Below, piece by piece: positions 12,466 to 14,178 of a stretch of 14,178 nucleotides of DNA; position 1 is the first letter of the stretch; the number at the start of each line of letters is the position of its first letter. This DNA is from Christensenella sp. UBA1431 (GTDB lineage: Bacteria; Bacillota; Clostridia; Christensenellales; UBA1431), in assembly GCA_002329665.1 (NCBI GenBank), contig DCTV01000044.1:1117-15294 (forward strand), written 5' to 3'. The notes under the pieces are model-generated. The model saw only the letters and a program-made list of their open reading frames with translations, had not been told where the DNA came from and did no database searches. The translations under genes and the position numbers were made by a program.

Positions 12466-13383
12466 ATGCAGACAGAACGTGCATATCAGGCGCTGCTCTC
12501 GGCGATAGGCGATCCGAAGCGCGTCTTGCGGGACGAGCCTATGGACCGGCACACGTCGTTTCGGATTGGCGGCCCGGCCGACGTCATGGTTTTTGCCGGG
12601 AGCGCAGACGAGATCGCGGACACACTCGCCGTCTGCCGGGCGCACGGGGTGCCCGTGACCGTCGTCGGGAACGGTACGAACCTGCTGGTGCGCGACGGGG
12701 GCATCCGCGGCGTCGTCCTCAGGGTCGGCAAGGGTTTTTGCCGCGTCGCCGCCGAGGGGACGCGGGTGCGGGCGCAGGCAGGCGTGCCCGTTTCCGCGCT
12801 GGCGAACCAGACGCTTTCAAAGGGGCTGGCAGGACTGGAGTTCGCCTGCGGGATACCGGGGACGCTGGGCGGCGCGGTGATGATGAACGCGGGGGCCTAC
12901 GGCGGCGAGATCGCGGACTGCCTCACGCGCGTATGGTACATGGACAGAAGCGGTGGCACCGGGACCAGGGCCGTCGGGGAGGAAGACCTCGGCTACCGGA
13001 GGAGCGTGTTCGCCGACGAAGGCCTGATCGTGCTCGAAGCGGAGTTCGTGCTGAGGGAGGACGAGGACGGCTGGGCGCAGGAGCGCGCGCGGGAGATCGG
13101 CGCAAAGCGCAGCGCGAAACAGCCCCTGAACGTCCCCAGCGCCGGCAGCACGTTCAAACGCCCGGCCTGCGGGTACGCCTCGCGGCTGATCGACGCCGCC
13201 GGGCTCAAGGGGCTCCGGGTAGGGGGCGCGCAGGTGTCCGAGCTTCATGCGGGGTTCATCGTCAACACGGGCGGCGCGACTGCAAAGGACGTCCTCGAGC
13301 TGGCCGACGCCGTGCGCGCGCGCGTGAAGGAGGCGTCCGGCGTCGGGCTGGAACTCGAGATAAAGGTCCTGGGGGAACCATAA
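12466..13383 (+). CDS. murB: UDP-N-acetylmuramate dehydrogenase
   Basis: The 305-residue cytoplasmic FAD enzyme reduces UDP-GlcNAc-enolpyruvate to UDP-MurNAc with NADPH in peptidoglycan precursor synthesis. The FAD domain shows RHTSFRIGGPAD (28-39) and VVGNGTNLLVRDGGIRG (66-82). Then come GLEFACGIPGTLGGAVMMNA (123-142), Y177-R178 in LGYRRS, and PSAGSTFKRP, whose S228 is the expected proton donor. The C-terminal LELEIKVLG carries the conserved acidic residue. The lack of the type I insert and the AGSTFKRP form fit type II (Gram-positive) MurB. ATG 12466 was chosen because AAAGGA (12453-12458) lies 7 bases upstream and the family begins there. The frame is open back to 12394, but that stretch overlaps the previous gene. 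It follows the upstream stop by 49 bases. Confidence 0.96.
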   Translation: MQTERAYQALLSAIGDPKRVLRDEPMDRHTSFRIGGPADVMVFAGSADEIADTLAVCRAHGVPVTVVGNGTNLLVRDGGIRGVVLRVGKGFCRVAAEGTRVRAQAGVPVSALANQTLSKGLAGLEFACGIPGTLGGAVMMNAGAYGGEIADCLTRVWYMDRSGGTGTRAVGEEDLGYRRSVFADEGLIVLEAEFVLREDEDGWAQERAREIGAKRSAKQPLNVPSAGSTFKRPACGYASRLIDAAGLKGLRVGGAQVSELHAGFIVNTGGATAKDVLELADAVRARVKEASGVGLELEIKVLGEP

Positions 13384-13402
13384 ACGAAAGGACAGATAAA
13401 AA

Positions 13403-13414
13403 CGTCGCAAGACG
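13403..13414 (+). promoter_or_regulatory. small GNRA-loop hairpin before the PHP start codon
   Basis: CGTC-GCAA-GACG forms a 4-bp stem capped by a GCAA (GNRA) tetraloop, 7 bases before the ATG at 13422. The only good Shine-Dalgarno-like sequence, AAAGGA (13387-13392), lies 29 bases from the ATG. Folding this hairpin would bring it closer. Confidence 0.25.
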
Positions 13415-13421
13415 GATTATA

Positions 13422-14174
13422 ATGAGAATAACGGCAGACTACCACACGCATACGACTTTCAGCCACGGCAGGGGCAGCGTGGAGGACAATGTGCGCGCCG
13501 CTATCGGCCGCGGCCTGACGGCGATCGGGATCACGGACCACGGCCCGGGCCATGTCTTCTTCGGTTTGAGGCCGGGGAAGCTCCCGCTCCTCAGGGAGCA
13601 GGTCGACACGCTCAACGAGGAATACGCGGGACGGATCCGCGTGCTGATGGGCGTAGAGGCCAACATCACCGGGCTTGACGGGACCATCGACATACCTGAC
13701 GGCCTGATAGGGAACTTCGATTACCTGCTCGCGGGGTACCACCGCACGGCGCGGCTTTTAGACATTGGGACGCTTTGGCATTTTTTCGCAGCCAATTTTT
13801 CGCGCGGCGAAAAACGGGTGCAAAAGAGCACGGAGGCCTTCGTGCGGGCGATGGAAAGGTACCCTATCGCCTGCATCACCCATCCCGGGAGCATGATCGG
13901 CCTCGATATGGACATGCTGGGGGAAGCGGCCGCGCGCACGGGCACGGCGATCGAGATAAGCGCGAGGCACGGCCTGCTCCCGGCCGGGGAGCTGAGGCGC
14001 CTGAAGGAAAGGGGCGCGCCGTTCATGATAAACAGCGACGCCCACCGACCAAGCGAGGTGGGGGATTTTTCCCGGCAGATCGAACTGGCGGCCGGCGCCA
14101 GGCTCACCGAAGCCGACGTAATCAACGCCGAGGGCGGCGGGCGCGGGATGCGGATGGCCCGGCCCGGGGAATAA
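13422..14174 (+). CDS. PHP-domain metal-dependent phosphoesterase
   Basis: A 250-residue PHP-family hydrolase of the histidinol-phosphatase/YcdX type. Metal ligands expected for the trinuclear centre are all visible: H8 and H10 (DYHTHT), H15, D39-H40 (ITDHG), E79 (GVEAN), H107 (AGYHR), H154 (ITHPG), and D206 and H208 (NSDAH). The family removes phosphate from small molecules; histidinol phosphate is possible, but no other his genes are here, so the substrate is open. The start at ATG 13422 fits the family's short N-terminus. It follows murB by 38 bases. In Clostridia a PHP gene in this place often precedes rapZ, yvcK and whiA, which may lie beyond the right edge (inference from gene-order knowledge). 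Confidence 0.9.
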   Translation: MRITADYHTHTTFSHGRGSVEDNVRAAIGRGLTAIGITDHGPGHVFFGLRPGKLPLLREQVDTLNEEYAGRIRVLMGVEANITGLDGTIDIPDGLIGNFDYLLAGYHRTARLLDIGTLWHFFAANFSRGEKRVQKSTEAFVRAMERYPIACITHPGSMIGLDMDMLGEAAARTGTAIEISARHGLLPAGELRRLKERGAPFMINSDAHRPSEVGDFSRQIELAAGARLTEADVINAEGGGRGMRMARPGE

Positions 14175-14178
14175 GCAT

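Noticed and set aside
12738..13421. Upstream extension of the PHP frame through murB
   Set aside because: It is an Arg/Gly-rich out-of-frame reading of murB. The PHP family begins at ATG 13422.
1..14178. tRNA, rRNA, CRISPR array, transposase or integrase
   Set aside because: I looked for cloverleaf-like and repeat-spacer patterns and for characteristic mobile-element proteins and found none.

Overview
The window looks like chromosome from a high-GC, endospore-forming Clostridia-like member of the Bacillota. The clues are a spore-coat cotJ operon, HPr kinase/phosphorylase, a type II (AGSTFKRP) MurB, strong AGGAGG-type ribosome binding sites, and a uvrC - hprK - murB - PHP order familiar from Clostridia. 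Base composition is strongly GC-rich, so many long antisense frames are spurious. I cannot name a species.

Layout. (1) Bases 1-160: the 3' end of an unidentified plus-strand gene and a bidirectional hairpin terminator. (2) 158-1021, minus strand: cotJA-cotJB-cotJC. cotJA and cotJB look intact, but cotJC is cut off after about 65 codons, inside the metal-binding ExxH motif of this manganese-catalase-like coat protein. A sporulation-type promoter candidate lies in front. (3) 1172-3198, plus strand: a three-gene set of a DUF5685 protein, an overlapping J-domain protein with a Cys-rich tail, and a six-helix membrane protein. (4) 3388-8369: FHA protein, FtsW/RodA glycosyltransferase, class B PBP and uvrC, packed with gaps or overlaps of only a few bases. 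(5) 8461-11200: after two tandem sigma-A-like promoters come a Cof-type HAD phosphatase, hprK and a ROK glucokinase. (6) 11265-14174: an N-terminally anchored solute-binding-like protein, murB, and a PHP-domain phosphoesterase.

How the parts fit. The FHA-FtsW-PBP set resembles the actinobacterial fha-rodA-pbpA arrangement but has no kinase or phosphatase beside it. It is a plausible septal, elongation or cortex peptidoglycan synthase whose FHA subunit would read threonine phosphorylation. murB supplies UDP-MurNAc to the same pathway. HprK and the glucokinase sit back to back, linking sugar phosphorylation to carbon-catabolite control. The least understood material is the truncated cotJC junction, the DUF5685/J-domain pair, and the solute-binding-like protein that has neither lipobox nor permease.

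No tRNA, rRNA, CRISPR array, transposase or recombinase is visible. The longest stretches without a gene are 3199-3387 (about 190 bases) and 1022-1171 (150 bases); their contents are listed below.
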